A stretch of DNA of 64,000 nt from Ruania suaedae. Its GTDB lineage: Bacteria > Actinomycetota > Actinomycetes > Actinomycetales > Beutenbergiaceae. Every line of letters starts with the position of its first letter. The stretch's first letter is position 1. The translations under genes and the position numbers were made by a program. Shown piece by piece: positions 18,005-26,433 of this stretch. Below the pieces are notes generated by a model. That model was not told the DNA's origin. It saw only the letters and a list, made by a program, of their open reading frames with translations, and did no database searches. The stretch covers positions 434,001 through 498,000 of the forward strand of contig NZ_CP088018.1 of NCBI RefSeq assembly GCF_021049265.1, in the 5' to 3' direction.

Positions 18005-18976
18005 TCAGACCTCGGTGGCGATCTTGCGCCGCTCCTCGCGCCGCCCCTGCCGGCGCGCCCCGTGGGAGATCACGCCGAGGAAGATCAACACCACGCCGTA
18101 GAGCAGCAGCCGGCCGGCGTGCCCCTCGGCGACCAGGTGGTCGGAGACGTTCCGCCCGAACTGGCCGAGCCGGTCGAAGTTGCCCGCCTGATCGGTGAGG
18201 AAGTCGTTGACGATCGCCGGGACGGCGAGGAAGGCGGCGCCGATGAGCGCGCCGATCGATCCGACGATGATCGATCCGACGGAGGACCAGCGTGCGGCCA
18301 GCAGCAGCACGATCACGCAGATCAGGCCCCCGGCCAGCTCCACCAGGCCGGCCACGTTCACGGCGTCGAGGTTGTTCTCCAGCGAGAAGGCGATCCGCTC
18401 ACCACCATCGGTGAGCAGGTACCAGGAGACCGGCGCGAAGATCAGGGCGATGAGGATGCCCCACCAGTGGGCCGCCGCACGGGAGCGAGGGCCGTCGTCC
18501 CAGTCGCTGAACGGATCGTCCTGAGCGGGCTCGGTCCGGACCGGCTCGGCGGCCACCGGCGCGGTGGCCGGCGCCGGGCCCGGGCCGGTGCCCGGCTCGT
18601 CCGCGGGTCGGCCGAACCGGCGCGCGCGCTCGTCCCGCAGAGCCGCATCCTCATCCTCGGTCGGAAGCTGGCGGGTGGCCGGCTGCCGGCCGGGGCCAGC
18701 GACCGGGGTGGTCGGTGGGGTGTGCGTGCTCGCCGGGGGAGTGGCAGGGGCCGGATCGGCCACGGGCTCACGATGGTCGGCGCCGGCCACGTGCTCGCCG
18801 TACGTGGTGCCGGTGCCGGCCGGCGTGCTCGTGTGGTCGGTGGTGCTGGGCTCGCTCAGGGTACCCGGTTCGCGCGGGCCGCCGGCGGTCTCGGGGGTGG
18901 TCCCGGTGGCCGTCGCCTCGTCGGGCGCGGCGGTCGGGTCGCGGTCGTCGCGGTCGTTCGGTGGGACGGTGCTCAC
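18005..18976 (-). CDS. Proline/threonine-rich membrane protein of unknown function
   Basis: A 323-residue protein with a long disordered Pro/Thr/Glu-rich N-terminal half (about 1-165), then four hydrophobic segments (about 168-188, 215-235, 242-262 and 288-308). It ends in a strongly basic cytoplasmic tail (RRQGRREERRKIATEV). The arrangement suggests a four-TM protein with a cytosolic N-terminal arm. Similar proteins lie next to acs and tad genes in other actinobacteria, but I do not recognise a function. The start is GTG at 18976 with GGAGGA seven bases upstream; longer in-frame readings enter the GC-rich intergenic region. Confidence 0.75.
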   Translation of the reverse strand: MSTVPPNDRDDRDPTAAPDEATATGTTPETAGGPREPGTLSEPSTTDHTSTPAGTGTTYGEHVAGADHREPVADPAPATPPASTHTPPTTPVAGPGRQPATRQLPTEDEDAALRDERARRFGRPADEPGTGPGPAPATAPVAAEPVRTEPAQDDPFSDWDDGPRSRAAAHWWGILIALIFAPVSWYLLTDGGERIAFSLENNLDAVNVAGLVELAGGLICVIVLLLAARWSSVGSIIVGSIGALIGAAFLAVPAIVNDFLTDQAGNFDRLGQFGRNVSDHLVAEGHAGRLLLYGVVLIFLGVISHGARRQGRREERRKIATEV

Positions 18977-19176
18977 GTGGTCCTCCAGTTGGCTGGTGCG
19001 CACACCGTATCGACGTCGCGGCCGCGCCGCGCGGTGGCACGCCGGGCGCGCCGGAGGGCTCGACGCCGGATCTGTCCACAGGGCGCTGCTCACTGCCACC
19101 CCGTCCACAGGCTGTCCTGCCCGGCGGTCGGGTGAGACGGCGTCCGGGGAGGCTGAGGTCGGCGAAGGGAGCAGCC

Positions 19177-20178
19177 ATGAGTCAGGACGCGCCGATGGTG
19201 GCGTTGCGGTCGGCACGGGCCGATGTGATCGAGGCGGTCCGCGAGATCGTCGCCCTGGCCGGCCAGCCCGTCGTGGTGCACCCGCCGGGCGCCCCGGCCC
19301 CGTCGGTCCGGCTGCTCGTGGACAGCCTCGAGGAGTGCGCTCACGAGGACCCACCCTGGAGCCGGACCGGGTCGCGGTCGGTCACGGTCAGCACCCGTGC
19401 GCCGGCGGACCCGCCCGCCGCCGGTGCGCCGGGTCCGCTGCACCTGCCGATCGACGGTCAGGGTCTGCTCTCGCTGGTCCGCTCGGCCACACGCCGGCGT
19501 CGTGCCCGCACGATCGGCGTGCTCGGCGCTCGTGGGGGTGCCGGCGCCTCCTGTCTGTCCGCGGCGCTGGCACGGGTGGCCGCCGACCGCGGCTGGGGTG
19601 TGGCACTCGCCGATGTCGACGATCCCGGCGGGATGGACCTGTTGCTGGGCATCGAGCACGCGGGCGGGCTCCGCTGGGCGGACGTCGCCACCGGGGGGTC
19701 GCTGCCGCACGAACAGCTCTCGGCCGCGCTGCCCTCCTGGGACGGCGTCCGGGTGCTCACTGCGGACTGGCGTGGGGGTCCGCCGGTCGCGGAGGGTGGC
19801 GAGGCGCTCGCGGCCCTGGCGGCGGCACACGACGTGCTGGTACTCGACCTCCCGCGTGCCGGCAGCGCCTGGGCGCAGGTGTGCGACGTCGTCTACGTGG
19901 TGACCACGTGTGACGTGAGGAGCGCCGCGGCCACCCGGTCGGTCGCCGGCGGGTGGACCGGCTCCGACCTGCGCCTGGTGGTGCGGGGGCCGGCTCCGGG
20001 CGGTCTGACCGCCCGCGAGGTCGCCGAGGCCTGCGGGTTGCCGCTGGCGGTGAGCATGCGCGAGGAGCGCAGCCTCGCGCCCGCCCTCGAACGTGGCCTG
20101 GCCCCGGGGCAGAACCGCCGCGGCCCGCTGCGCCGGGGCGCTCTCGCGGTGCTGCGCGACCTGAATCTGGCCGACTGA
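19177..20178 (+). CDS. CpaE/Ssd-like P-loop protein of the tad cluster
   Basis: A 333-residue MinD/CpaE-like protein of the actinobacterial helicase/secretion neighbourhood (family of Rv3660c/Ssd). A receiver-like N-terminal region is followed by a deviant Walker A, GARGGAGASCLSAALA, near residues 113-128, in which the signature lysine is missing. Other MinD-like segments are VALADVDDPGGMDLLLG and VLVLDLPRAG. It probably positions the tad machinery at the membrane or septum. It opens the tad operon and its stop overlaps the next start (TGATG). GAAGGGA precedes the ATG. Confidence 0.85.
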   Translation: MSQDAPMVALRSARADVIEAVREIVALAGQPVVVHPPGAPAPSVRLLVDSLEECAHEDPPWSRTGSRSVTVSTRAPADPPAAGAPGPLHLPIDGQGLLSLVRSATRRRRARTIGVLGARGGAGASCLSAALARVAADRGWGVALADVDDPGGMDLLLGIEHAGGLRWADVATGGSLPHEQLSAALPSWDGVRVLTADWRGGPPVAEGGEALAALAAAHDVLVLDLPRAGSAWAQVCDVVYVVTTCDVRSAAATRSVAGGWTGSDLRLVVRGPAPGGLTAREVAEACGLPLAVSMREERSLAPALERGLAPGQNRRGPLRRGALAVLRDLNLAD

Positions 20179-21350
20179 TGACCTCCGGTGTGTCGGCGGT
20201 CCGGCGCGCACTGCTCGACGGCGGTGCAGAGGTGGGGCCGGATCAGGTCAGCCGTGCCGTGCGCCGCTCTGCCGGGCTGCGGCCCGACGACCAGCTGCTG
20301 GCGCTGGATCGCGAGGCGCGCGCGGAGCTGCTCGGCGCCGGCCCCACCCTGCAGCCGCTGCTCGAGGACGAGGCGGTCAGCGACGTCATCGTCAACGGGG
20401 ACGGGTCGGTGTGGGTGGACCGCGGCACCGGCCTCATCCGCCAGCCTGCTTTGGTGCGCGAACCGCGGGTGCTCGCCACCCGCCTGGCAGCGGCGGCCGG
20501 GCAGCGACTCGACGACGCCGCCCCCATCGCGGAGGGGAGACTGCCGGACGGGACGCGCCTGCACGCGATGCTCCCGCCACTGTGTGCGGAGGGAGCCGCG
20601 ATCTCGTTGCGGACCATGCGCACCCGCGCCTTCGACCTGACACAGCTGCAGGCCTCCGGGATGCTGGGGCCTCGCGGCGCGCAGGTGCTGCAGCGGCTGA
20701 TCCAGGTGCGGGCGAACGTGCTCGTCAGTGGCGCCACCGGCGCGGGCAAGACCACGCTCGTGGCCAGCGCCCTGTCGCTGGTTCCCCCGGGTGAGCGGAT
20801 CGTGTGCATCGAGGAAGCCGCCGAGCTCGTCCCGGATCACCCGCACGTGATCCATCTGCAGGTGCGGCGTGCGAACGTGCAGGGTGCGGGCGAGGTGAGC
20901 CTGCCGGATCTGGTGCGCACCGCCATGCGGATGCGACCGGACCGCCTGGTGCTGGGGGAGTGCCGTGGGGCGGAGGTACGGGAGGTGCTGGGTGCGCTCA
21001 ACACCGGCCACGACGGCGGATGGGCCACCATCCATGCCAACACCGCCCGCGATGTCCCGGCCCGGTTGGCCGCCCTCGGTGCGCTCGCCGGGATGAGCCC
21101 GTCGACCGTGGCGCTGCAGTCCAGGAGCGCGATCCACGCGGTGCTGCACGTGGTGCGGCGCGAGGGCCGGCGGATGCTGGCGGAGGTGGGGGTCCTGACG
21201 TCCGGCGGGAACGACCCGAGCGGTGGGCCCTGGAACGGCGCCGGTCTCACCTGTGAGCTGGCGCTGACGCTCGCGGCCGACGGCGATCTGACGGAGGCGG
21301 CTGCCTGGCCCGGATTGGCCCGGACCCTTGATGCGGGAGAGCTGCGATGA
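20178..21350 (+). CDS. tadA: TadA/CpaF-family secretion ATPase
   Basis: A 390-residue type II/IV secretion ATPase (VirB11-like). The Walker A is GATGAGKTT with Lys191. The Asp box IVCIEEAAEL, the Walker B region RPDRLVLGECRG and the His box GGWATIHANT follow in order. It powers assembly of a Flp/Tad pilus or a pseudopilus from the cytoplasmic face. The ATG at 20178 overlaps the upstream stop and the 3' end overlaps tadB, so the operon is tightly coupled. The C-terminal part carries no extra domain. Confidence 0.93.
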   Translation: MTSGVSAVRRALLDGGAEVGPDQVSRAVRRSAGLRPDDQLLALDREARAELLGAGPTLQPLLEDEAVSDVIVNGDGSVWVDRGTGLIRQPALVREPRVLATRLAAAAGQRLDDAAPIAEGRLPDGTRLHAMLPPLCAEGAAISLRTMRTRAFDLTQLQASGMLGPRGAQVLQRLIQVRANVLVSGATGAGKTTLVASALSLVPPGERIVCIEEAAELVPDHPHVIHLQVRRANVQGAGEVSLPDLVRTAMRMRPDRLVLGECRGAEVREVLGALNTGHDGGWATIHANTARDVPARLAALGALAGMSPSTVALQSRSAIHAVLHVVRREGRRMLAEVGVLTSGGNDPSGGPWNGAGLTCELALTLAADGDLTEAAAWPGLARTLDAGELR

Positions 21351-22042
21351 TGCTCGCGGCCGGCGCCCTGATCGTGCTGGCGACGGCGGTGCTCACCGTG
21401 CCGGGGCGTCGCCTCCCACGGGAGTGTCGAGCGGCGGAGCCGGCGGCGGCTGCGGCGTCCGGGCACCGACGAGGCGCCGGTGTGCTCCGGGCCTGGCGGA
21501 GCGGGCGTCGGACGCCGACCCCGGTCGGGGCGATTCTGGTCGAGGTGGCGGCACGGCTGCGCACCGGCGCCGCCGTGCAGACCGCCTGGCAGGAGACGTC
21601 CCGTCGTCACGGTGACCTGCCCGGAGCGTTGCGGGAGCTGGCCGGGCCCTCCGGCGGTCGTCCGGAGCGCGAGCCCAGGGGTGAGGGTGGGCCGCGCGCG
21701 GACGCCGCTGCGGGTGCCCTGGCTGCCGTCCGGATGGCCGAACGCCTCGGGGCGCCACTGGCTGACGTGCTGGAGTCCTGTGCCCGCGGGGTGGCCGAGT
21801 CCGAGGAAGCGGCCGCCGGTCGCCGGACGGCCCTGGCCGCCCCGCGGGCCACGGCGCGGCTGCTGGGATGGCTCCCGCTGGCGGGGGTGCTGCTGGGCGT
21901 GGCCCTGGGTGTCGACCCGCTCCCGATCCTGCTCGACGGCGGGTGGGGGACCGCCTGCCTGCTGGGTGGCGTCGTGCTGATGGTGGTGGGCCACCGGTGG
22001 ACCAAGGCATTGGTGGGCATCGCCGAGCGGACGGGGAGCTGA
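21347..22042 (+). CDS. tadB: TadB-like inner membrane platform protein
   Basis: A 231-residue membrane protein with an N-terminal TM (about 1-20), a cytosolic T2SSF-like helical domain (about 60-165) and two C-terminal hydrophobic segments (about 172-190 and 197-218). This is the shortened TadB form seen in actinobacterial tad clusters. It forms the platform with TadC that the ATPase drives. It starts within the last codons of tadA (two consecutive ATGs, 21347 and 21350). The very high Ala/Arg content is typical of the neighbourhood. Confidence 0.85.
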   Translation: MMLAAGALIVLATAVLTVPGRRLPRECRAAEPAAAAASGHRRGAGVLRAWRSGRRTPTPVGAILVEVAARLRTGAAVQTAWQETSRRHGDLPGALRELAGPSGGRPEREPRGEGGPRADAAAGALAAVRMAERLGAPLADVLESCARGVAESEEAAAGRRTALAAPRATARLLGWLPLAGVLLGVALGVDPLPILLDGGWGTACLLGGVVLMVVGHRWTKALVGIAERTGS

Positions 22043-22046
22043 GGCC

Positions 22047-22619
22047 GTGCAGGCGGCGCTCGCGGTGGTCCTGGTGGCGCTGGCCGCTGTTCCCTGGGCA
22101 CTGGTCCGGCCACCTCCGGTGGTGGATCAGTCGGGGTCGGCCCAGCGGAGGGCCCAGCGCACGGCCCAGGTCGACCCTGCCGTGCAGCTGGATCTGCTGC
22201 AGTGCGCCCTCGCCGCCGGAGCCTCGGTCCCGGCCGCGCTCGATGCCCTCGCCGCCGCGCTCGGGACGGCCCAGGGCGAGCCGTTGCGCCGGGTGGTCAC
22301 GGCGTTGCGGCTCGGGGCGGACTGGGAGGAGGCCTGGACGCCTCGGGCCGCCGGCGTTCCCGCGTCTCAACGTCCGGGAACGGAGCAGCTCCGCGACTGC
22401 CTCGGACCGGCCTGGCAGGACGGGGTCGACCCGGAACCGCTGCTGCGGCAGGCGGCACTGACGATCCGGACCGGCCGCGCCACCCGGGCACGGGAGGCCG
22501 CCGCCCGGCTCGGTGTGCGCCTGGTCCTGCCGCTCGGTTGCTGCCTCCTCCCGGCCTTCGCGCTGCTGGGGCTGGTACCGGTGCTGCTGTCCACCGGCAC
22601 GAGTCTGCTCGGATCCTGA
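22047..22619 (+). CDS. tadC: TadC-like inner membrane platform protein
   Basis: A 190-residue protein with an N-terminal TM segment, a T2SSF-type helical core (VQLDLLQCALAAGASVPAALDALA is typical) and C-terminal hydrophobic segments. It is the partner of TadB. The start is GTG at 22047, four bases after the tadB stop. A gap of about 160 bases then separates it from the pilin-like gene. Confidence 0.82.
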   Translation: MQAALAVVLVALAAVPWALVRPPPVVDQSGSAQRRAQRTAQVDPAVQLDLLQCALAAGASVPAALDALAAALGTAQGEPLRRVVTALRLGADWEEAWTPRAAGVPASQRPGTEQLRDCLGPAWQDGVDPEPLLRQAALTIRTGRATRAREAAARLGVRLVLPLGCCLLPAFALLGLVPVLLSTGTSLLGS

Positions 22620-22745
22620 CCGAGGCCTGGAGCAGGAGCAGGACGCTCGGACGGGCCGACCCAACCGGGGGCGATGCGTGTGCGTCCACAGCCCGCCACC
22701 GGCCACCGGCAGGCGTGACCGGGATCGCAGCACCCTGATGCTCCC

Positions 22746-22761
22746 GGGGTCGATCGACCCC
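22746..22761. promoter_or_regulatory. Perfect 16-bp palindrome before the pilin-like gene
   Basis: GGGGTCGATCGACCCC is fully self-complementary and lies 19 bases before the pilin-like ATG, inside the 161-base gap 22620-22780. It may be an operator, or an RNA hairpin that sets the pilin mRNA level apart from the upstream tad genes. Confidence 0.5.
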
Positions 22762-22780
22762 CGACACGAAGGAGAGCACC

Positions 22781-23038
22781 ATGGGAGCAACCACGATTCA
22801 CCGGACCCGGCCGGGCGGGCGGCGCAGGCAGGACCGCCAGGGCGCACAGGGGCGTCTCGCCCGTCGATGGGCCCTCGTGCGCGGGCGGGCCGAGGCGGGA
22901 ATGGCGACGGCGGAGTACGCGATCGCCACCCTCGCGGCGGTAGCCTTCGCCGGTCTGCTGCTGACCATCATGGGCAGCGACCAGGTCCGCGGGATGCTGC
23001 TGGGCATCATCCAGCAGGCCCTCTCGATCGGCGGCTGA
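22781..23038 (+). CDS. DUF4244 Flp-pilin-like protein
   Basis: An 85-residue protein. A basic N-terminal arm (1-38) is followed by EAGMATAEYAIATLAAVAFAG, a class III signal-like motif with Gly-x-x-(T)AEY then a hydrophobic helix, as in Flp pilins and DUF4244 proteins. Cleavage before the hydrophobic stretch would give a small pilin. It is the likely structural subunit of the tad system. GAAGGAGAG precedes the ATG at 22781. Confidence 0.87.
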   Translation: MGATTIHRTRPGGRRRQDRQGAQGRLARRWALVRGRAEAGMATAEYAIATLAAVAFAGLLLTIMGSDQVRGMLLGIIQQALSIGG

Positions 23039-23039
23039 G

Positions 23040-23411
23040 GTGGCCGGCGTCCGTGCACCGCGCGAGCGCGGATCGGTGACGGCCGAGCTGGCCGTGCTGC
23101 TGCCGGCCGTGGTGCTCGTGCTCGTGATCGTGCTGACGGCGGCGGCCGCCGGGGCCGCCCACGTGCGGTGCGCGGACGCTGCCCGCGCCGGTGCCCGCGC
23201 CGCCGCACTCGGGGAATCCCCCGCGGAGGTGGAGGCGATTGCCGAGCGGCTCGCCGGCGGCCGGGCGCAGGTGCAGGTCTCGCACCAGGGGCAGTGGGTG
23301 CGGGTCGAGGTCCGCGCCACCCTGCCGCTGGGGCCGCTCGCCGGCTTGATCCCCATCTCCGCCCAGCTCAGCACCCCGGTCGAGCCCGGGCTGACCGGGG
23401 CGCTGCCATGA
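23040..23411 (+). CDS. TadE-like pseudopilin
   Basis: A 123-residue TadE family protein. ERGSVTAELAVLLPAVVLVLVIVL (about 9-32) is the TadE-type processing motif with Glu at the fifth position of the mature helix, followed by an extracellular beta-rich domain. It starts with a GTG one base after the upstream stop. It probably forms a minor pilin with the next gene product. Confidence 0.85.
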   Translation: MAGVRAPRERGSVTAELAVLLPAVVLVLVIVLTAAAAGAAHVRCADAARAGARAAALGESPAEVEAIAERLAGGRAQVQVSHQGQWVRVEVRATLPLGPLAGLIPISAQLSTPVEPGLTGALP

Positions 23412-23779
23412 CCTCGGTGATGGCGCCCGCCGCCCGGGACCGGGGATCGGCCACCGTGCTCGTGCTGGCGATCCTGGCGGCCGGACTCGTGCTGATGGTT
23501 CTTCTCGGCGCTCTCGTGCACGCGAGCGTGGCCCGCGGTACGGCACAGGCGGCTGCCGATCTCGCCGCGATCGCGGCCGCCGGGGAGGCCGCCTCCGGTG
23601 GGCCGGACCCGTGCGCGCTCGCCGAACGGGTCGCCGAGCGCAACGGCGGGCAGCTGAGCTCGTGCGCCGTGGGCGATGGTGCCCTGACCGACGTCGAGGT
23701 GCGGGTACCGGCCACGCCGCTGCCGGGCTGGGACCAGGTGGCGGTCGCGGCCGCCCGTGCCGGGCCCGTCGGGCTGTGA
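23408..23779 (+). CDS. Second TadE-like protein (helicase/secretion neighbourhood type)
   Basis: A 123-residue protein with the motif RDRGSATVLVLAILAAGLVLM (about 10-30) and an ARGTAQAAADLAAIAAA helix. This matches the TadE-like family found only next to the DECH-box helicase in actinobacteria (Rv3654c type). It overlaps the previous gene by four bases (ATGA). Its role is probably that of a minor pilin. In Mycobacterium tuberculosis a related protein has been reported as exported; whether this one leaves the cell is unknown. Confidence 0.82.
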   Translation: MTSVMAPAARDRGSATVLVLAILAAGLVLMVLLGALVHASVARGTAQAAADLAAIAAAGEAASGGPDPCALAERVAERNGGQLSSCAVGDGALTDVEVRVPATPLPGWDQVAVAAARAGPVGL

Positions 23780-23827
23780 CGGTGCCGGCCGTGCTCAGGG
23801 AGCACGGGTGCTTGAGAGACTGGGACC

Positions 23828-26320
23828 GTGACCGATCCGGAGGCCCAGTCGTCGATCCAGGCGGCGACCCAGGTCCCCGCCGCGCTGACCTCACTGCTCA
23901 TCGCGCGGCGCCACCGGGCCGGTCTCGTGCATGTGGAGACGGTGCCGGCGCGCGCGGCCCGTCACGCCGCGTGGCCGGCATGGGCAGACCCGGACCTGGT
24001 CGCCGGATACGCCGCCCGTGGCGTCGAAGGTCCCTGGGAGCACCAGGTGGTGGCCGCCGACGCCGCCTGGTCGGGCCGGCATCTCGTGCTCGCCACCTCG
24101 ACCGGATCGGGCAAGTCGCTCGCGGCGTGGCTGCCCGCCATCACGGCGGTCCGCCGCAGCGCCCGTGAGCAGGGCAGCAGCATCGCGGCCCTGAGCCGGC
24201 GGCCCACCACCCTCTACCTCAGCCCCACGAAGGCGCTCGCAGCTGACCAGCTGCACGGCCTGGAGACGCTGCTGCGCACCGCCGGCATCCGGGACGTGCG
24301 CGCCGCCACCTGCGACGGCGACACGGCGCTCAGCGAACGGGACTGGGTGCGCGACCACGCCGACCTGGTCCTGACCAACCCTGACTTCCTGCACTTCTCG
24401 CTGCTGCCTCGCCACCAGCGGTGGCAGCGGCTGCTGCGCGGGCTGCGCTACATCGTCGTGGACGAGTGCCATGCCTACCGCGGGGTGCTCGGCGCGCACG
24501 TCGCCCTCGTGCTGCGCCGGCTGCTGCGGCTCGCGGCGCACTACGGCGCCCGTCCGACGGCGATCCTCGCCTCCGCGACCACCGGGGACCCCGCCGCCTC
24601 GGCCGCGCGGCTGCTGGGCGCGCCCGCCGAGGAGATGACCGCGGTGGTCGAGGATGCCTCCCCGGCCGGGCGGCGCACGGTGGCCCTGTGGCAGCCACCG
24701 GAGTTGGAGGAGGGTGCGCCGCTCGAGGTGGAGGACGAGGGCGCGCAGGACCCCGGTGGGTCGCCGTGGCGGGCCAGCGGGATACCCAGCGGGACTCCGG
24801 CCGAGGCGCCTCGGAGATCCACCCTCGCCGAGACCGCCGACCTGCTCGCCGACCTGGTCCGCGACGGGCGTCGCAGCCTCGCCTTCGTTCGCTCACGTGT
24901 CGGCGCCGAGGCCATCGCCGACCAGACCCGGTCGATGCTGCGCGACCGTCCGGGGGCAGCCCTGGAGGCTGGAACTGGGTCTGCCGACCCTGCCGCACTC
25001 GTCGCGGCCTACCGCGGCGGCTACCTGCCGGAGGAGCGCCGCGAGCTGGAACGGGCGCTGCGCACCGGCGAGCTGCGGGCCCTGGCCACCACGAACGCGC
25101 TCGAGCTGGGTGTCGACATCTCCGGCCTGGACGCCGTGCTCATCGCCGGCTGGCCCGGTACCCGCGTGTCCTTCTGGCAGCAGGTCGGCCGCTCCGGGCG
25201 TGCCGGCGCGGAGGGGCTGGCCGTGCTCGTGGCCAGCGACAACCCGCTCGACACCTATCTGCTGCACCACCCCGAGGCCATCTTCGCCGCCGCCGTCGAG
25301 GCGACCGCCTTCGATCCCGGCAACCCGTACGTGCTGGCCCCGCACCTGTGTGCCGCGGCCGCCGAGACCCCGTTGACCGACGCGGACCTGGCGGTGTTCG
25401 GCCCGGCCGCGCCGGCCCTGATGGGTGAGCTGGTCGCCCGGGGGATGCTGCGCCGTCGCCGGGAGGGGTGGTACTGGAACTACTCCCGCCCCGAGGATCC
25501 GGCCACGCTGACCGACCTGCGAGGCGGTGGCGGTCCGCCGGTGCAGGTGATCGAGGCGGGCACCGGCCGGGTGCTGGGCACCGTGGACGCCGGGCGGGCC
25601 GACGCCACCGTGCACGCCGGGGCGATCTACGTCCACCAGGGCCGCACGCATCTGGTGCGCGAGTACGCCGACGACGTCGCGATCGTCACCGAGGCCGACG
25701 TCGGCTACCGCACCCGCAGCCGCAGCGAGAAGCACATCAGCGTGCTCGAGACCCGGGCCGAGCAGGACTGGGGGCCTGTGCGCTGGTGCTACGGCGCGCT
25801 CGAGGTCACCGAACAGGTGGTGGGCTACGACCGGCGCCGGCTGCCGTCCCTCGAGCTCGTCGGTTCCTACCCGCTCGACCTCCCTGAGCACACGCTGCGC
25901 ACCACCGGCTGCTGGTGGACGGCGCCGCCGGAGGTCTTCACCGACCTCGGTCTCACCCTCGCCGATCTGCCCGGGGCGCTGCACGCGGCCGAGCACGCCG
26001 CGATCGGGTTGCTCGGTCTTGTAGCGACCTGCGATCGCTGGGACATCGGCGGACTGTCGGCCGCCGTGCACGCCGACACCTACCAGCCCACGGTGTTCGT
26101 CTATGACGGCTACCCCGGCGGGGCGGGTTTTGCCGAACGTGGTTTCGCCGTGGCACGGCAATGGCTCACCGCCACCCGCGACGCGGTCGCCGGCTGCGCC
26201 TGCGAGACCGGCTGCCCGGCCTGCATCCAGTCCCCCAAGTGCGGCAACAACAACTCCCCGCTGGACAAGGCCGGTGCGCTCGCGGTGCTCGGGCTGCTGA
26301 CCGAGCTCGCGCCCGAGTGA
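23828..26320 (+). CDS. DEAD/DECH-box helicase with C-terminal cysteine cluster
   Basis: An 830-residue superfamily 2 helicase of the MrfA/Hrq1-like type. Walker A STGSGKS is at residues 91-97, DECH at 212-215 and motif III SATTGDP near 240. The helicase C domain follows (TTNALELGVDISGLD and QQVGRSGRAG). A C-terminal DUF1998-like region carries four cysteines in the segment CACETGCPACIQSPKC, a probable Zn or Fe-S site. MrfA-type helicases unwind 3' to 5' in DNA repair, for example of mitomycin damage. It is the regular neighbour of actinobacterial tad genes, for reasons that are not known. The start is GTG at 23828. Confidence 0.92.
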   Translation: MTDPEAQSSIQAATQVPAALTSLLIARRHRAGLVHVETVPARAARHAAWPAWADPDLVAGYAARGVEGPWEHQVVAADAAWSGRHLVLATSTGSGKSLAAWLPAITAVRRSAREQGSSIAALSRRPTTLYLSPTKALAADQLHGLETLLRTAGIRDVRAATCDGDTALSERDWVRDHADLVLTNPDFLHFSLLPRHQRWQRLLRGLRYIVVDECHAYRGVLGAHVALVLRRLLRLAAHYGARPTAILASATTGDPAASAARLLGAPAEEMTAVVEDASPAGRRTVALWQPPELEEGAPLEVEDEGAQDPGGSPWRASGIPSGTPAEAPRRSTLAETADLLADLVRDGRRSLAFVRSRVGAEAIADQTRSMLRDRPGAALEAGTGSADPAALVAAYRGGYLPEERRELERALRTGELRALATTNALELGVDISGLDAVLIAGWPGTRVSFWQQVGRSGRAGAEGLAVLVASDNPLDTYLLHHPEAIFAAAVEATAFDPGNPYVLAPHLCAAAAETPLTDADLAVFGPAAPALMGELVARGMLRRRREGWYWNYSRPEDPATLTDLRGGGGPPVQVIEAGTGRVLGTVDAGRADATVHAGAIYVHQGRTHLVREYADDVAIVTEADVGYRTRSRSEKHISVLETRAEQDWGPVRWCYGALEVTEQVVGYDRRRLPSLELVGSYPLDLPEHTLRTTGCWWTAPPEVFTDLGLTLADLPGALHAAEHAAIGLLGLVATCDRWDIGGLSAAVHADTYQPTVFVYDGYPGGAGFAERGFAVARQWLTATRDAVAGCACETGCPACIQSPKCGNNNSPLDKAGALAVLGLLTELAPE

Positions 26321-26433
26321 GACGGGGGCTCCGACGGCCACCGATGCGGTGAGCCACGTCATGTTTCGCGGCTACACTCACCGGACACCCGCACCAACCT
26401 GCGGGACTTCGGTTTGTTCGTCGAGGAGGACGG

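Noticed and set aside
14797-18198. 1133-codon plus-strand frame over the hydrolase and acs
   Set aside because: Shadow; acs motifs are complete on the minus strand.
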